A DNA stretch of 64,000 bases from Enhygromyxa salina. GTDB taxonomy: Bacteria > Myxococcota_A > Polyangia > Nannocystales > Nannocystaceae. The stretch spans positions 1 to 64,000 of the forward strand of contig NZ_JMCC02000030.1 in NCBI RefSeq assembly GCF_000737335.2, in the 5' to 3' direction. The number at the start of each line of letters is the position of its first letter. Position 1 is the stretch's first letter. The translations under genes were made by a program, and so were the position numbers. Below, piece after piece: positions 63,430-64,000 of this stretch. Below the pieces are notes generated by a model that was not told where the DNA came from, did no database searches, and worked only from the letters and a program-made list of their open reading frames with translations.

Positions 63430-64000
63430 TCACGCCCCGCAGCTTGGCAGGGCGTTGAGGCGCAGATCATCGCCACCTTCGATCTCCACGAACTCTCCCC
63501 CCAGCCCGCGCGCCTGGTCCACCACCCGCTTGCGCACCTGCTTGCCCAAGCCCCCCGTCGCCGCGCTCGGGTGCGGATACGGCGAGCGCTTCACATACGC
63601 GGGGTGAAACACGACATCGCCAAGACACGGCTTGTCGCCGGCCACCCACTTGGCTCGCAGCACGCCGGTCAAGCGCGGGATCCCGCCCGTGTTCTCGAAC
63701 AAGAAGTTCCCCAGCGAGTACGCGATCAAGCCGCCTCGATACTGCTCGATCCCCTGCAGCACATGCGGATGATGGCCGATCAGCATGTCGACGCCGCCTT
63801 CGATCAGCGCGTGCGCGACCCTTTGTTGCTTGCCGCTGGGTTGCTCGGCGTACTCGTCGCCCCAGTGAACCACGACGATCATCAAGTCGTGGTCTGCGCG
63901 GGCCTGCTCGATCAGCGGCAGCAGCTTTTCCGGCATGTCGCCGGCTTCGATGTACGGGACCTGCGGCTTATCGGCCGTTGGGATCTCTGTGCTGACCGGC
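63430..64000 (-). CDS. CapA/PgsA-family protein, 5' end beyond the window
   Basis: The reading frame is open to the right edge; upstream of the Met at 63936 it continues without stop (PVSTEIPTADKPQVPYIEAGD), so only the C-terminal ~189 residues are here. IVVVHWGDEYAEQPSGKQQRVAHALIEGGVDMLIGHHPHVLQGIEQYRGGLIAYSLGNFLFENT is the signature of the CapA metallophosphatase-like family, with the HWGxEY and GHHPHV metal motifs. Family members are linked to poly-gamma-glutamate or capsule synthesis. The gene converges on the CARDB lipoprotein gene. Confidence 0.88.
   Translation of the reverse strand, partial: PVSTEIPTADKPQVPYIEAGDMPEKLLPLIEQARADHDLMIVVVHWGDEYAEQPSGKQQRVAHALIEGGVDMLIGHHPHVLQGIEQYRGGLIAYSLGNFLFENTGGIPRLTGVLRAKWVAGDKPCLGDVVFHPAYVKRSPYPHPSAATGGLGKQVRKRVVDQARGLGGEFVEIEGGDDLRLNALPSCGA

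Overview
The window reads as chromosome of a high-GC myxobacterium, most likely the Nannocystineae (Nannocystis / Plesiocystis / Enhygromyxa type). Three hallmarks support this: MYXO-CTERM sorting tails (GCSC, then a hydrophobic helix, then an Arg cluster), CGDG...CDDGN disulfide repeats (DUF4215 / myxo_disulf_rpt), and lipoproteins whose lipobox is followed by GDGDGD, DTDTDT or GETGET linkers. About twenty of some 47 genes carry a lipoprotein signal, so this is largely a cell-envelope region. I saw no rRNA, tRNA, CRISPR array or insertion sequence.

Region by region. 1-9.9 kb: two small lipoproteins, a secreted barrel-like protein, a Ser/Thr kinase with a TPR sensor, a LuxR-type regulator, an RCC1-like lipoprotein, and a kinase-less TPR lipoprotein resembling the kinase's sensor half. 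10.0-16.3 kb: two translationally coupled genes, a 571-aa GHKL/Hsp90-like ATPase and a roughly 1500-aa partner whose N-terminus looks like a GHKL domain that has lost its ATP site. This is the strongest candidate for an undescribed system. 16.4-27.6 kb: surface lipoproteins (a 15-repeat Cys-rich protein, a DUF4215-RCC1 fusion), a neutral-ceramidase-like enzyme, a PhoD phosphatase and a barrel-like protein. 27.8-39.4 kb: a duplicated Spy/CpxP-like lipoprotein, then four tandem DUF2330/MYXO-CTERM paralogues in one operon with a pentaheme cytochrome c-TPR lipoprotein. 39.5-42.8 kb: a PlsB-type acyltransferase coupled to a GpsA-like protein lacking both conserved catalytic lysines. 42.9-48.1 kb: two lipoprotein cyclophilins, an FAD monooxygenase, a MalY/PatB-type aminotransferase and a STAS-like protein. 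48.1-53.9 kb: an ABC-ATPase/TOPRIM-like pair of anti-phage type, and an operon of SNF2-SWIM helicase plus minimal endonuclease V-like protein. 54.1-64.0 kb: D-amino-acid oxidase, cytochrome c-copper monooxygenase lipoprotein, a polytopic His-rich membrane protein, a lipoprotein methyltransferase, DusC, a lipoprotein with a 43-residue six-Cys repeat, a CARDB lipoprotein, and a CapA-family gene cut by the right edge.

Non-coding structure includes a dispersed ~72-bp hairpin repeat (three copies and one fragment, always at gene ends or starts), a strong terminator after the Spy-like gene, a convergent-gene hairpin, a perfect 16-bp inverted repeat near 22.5 kb, and operator-like palindromes in two divergent promoter regions. 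Functions are inferred by reading motifs; no database search was run.
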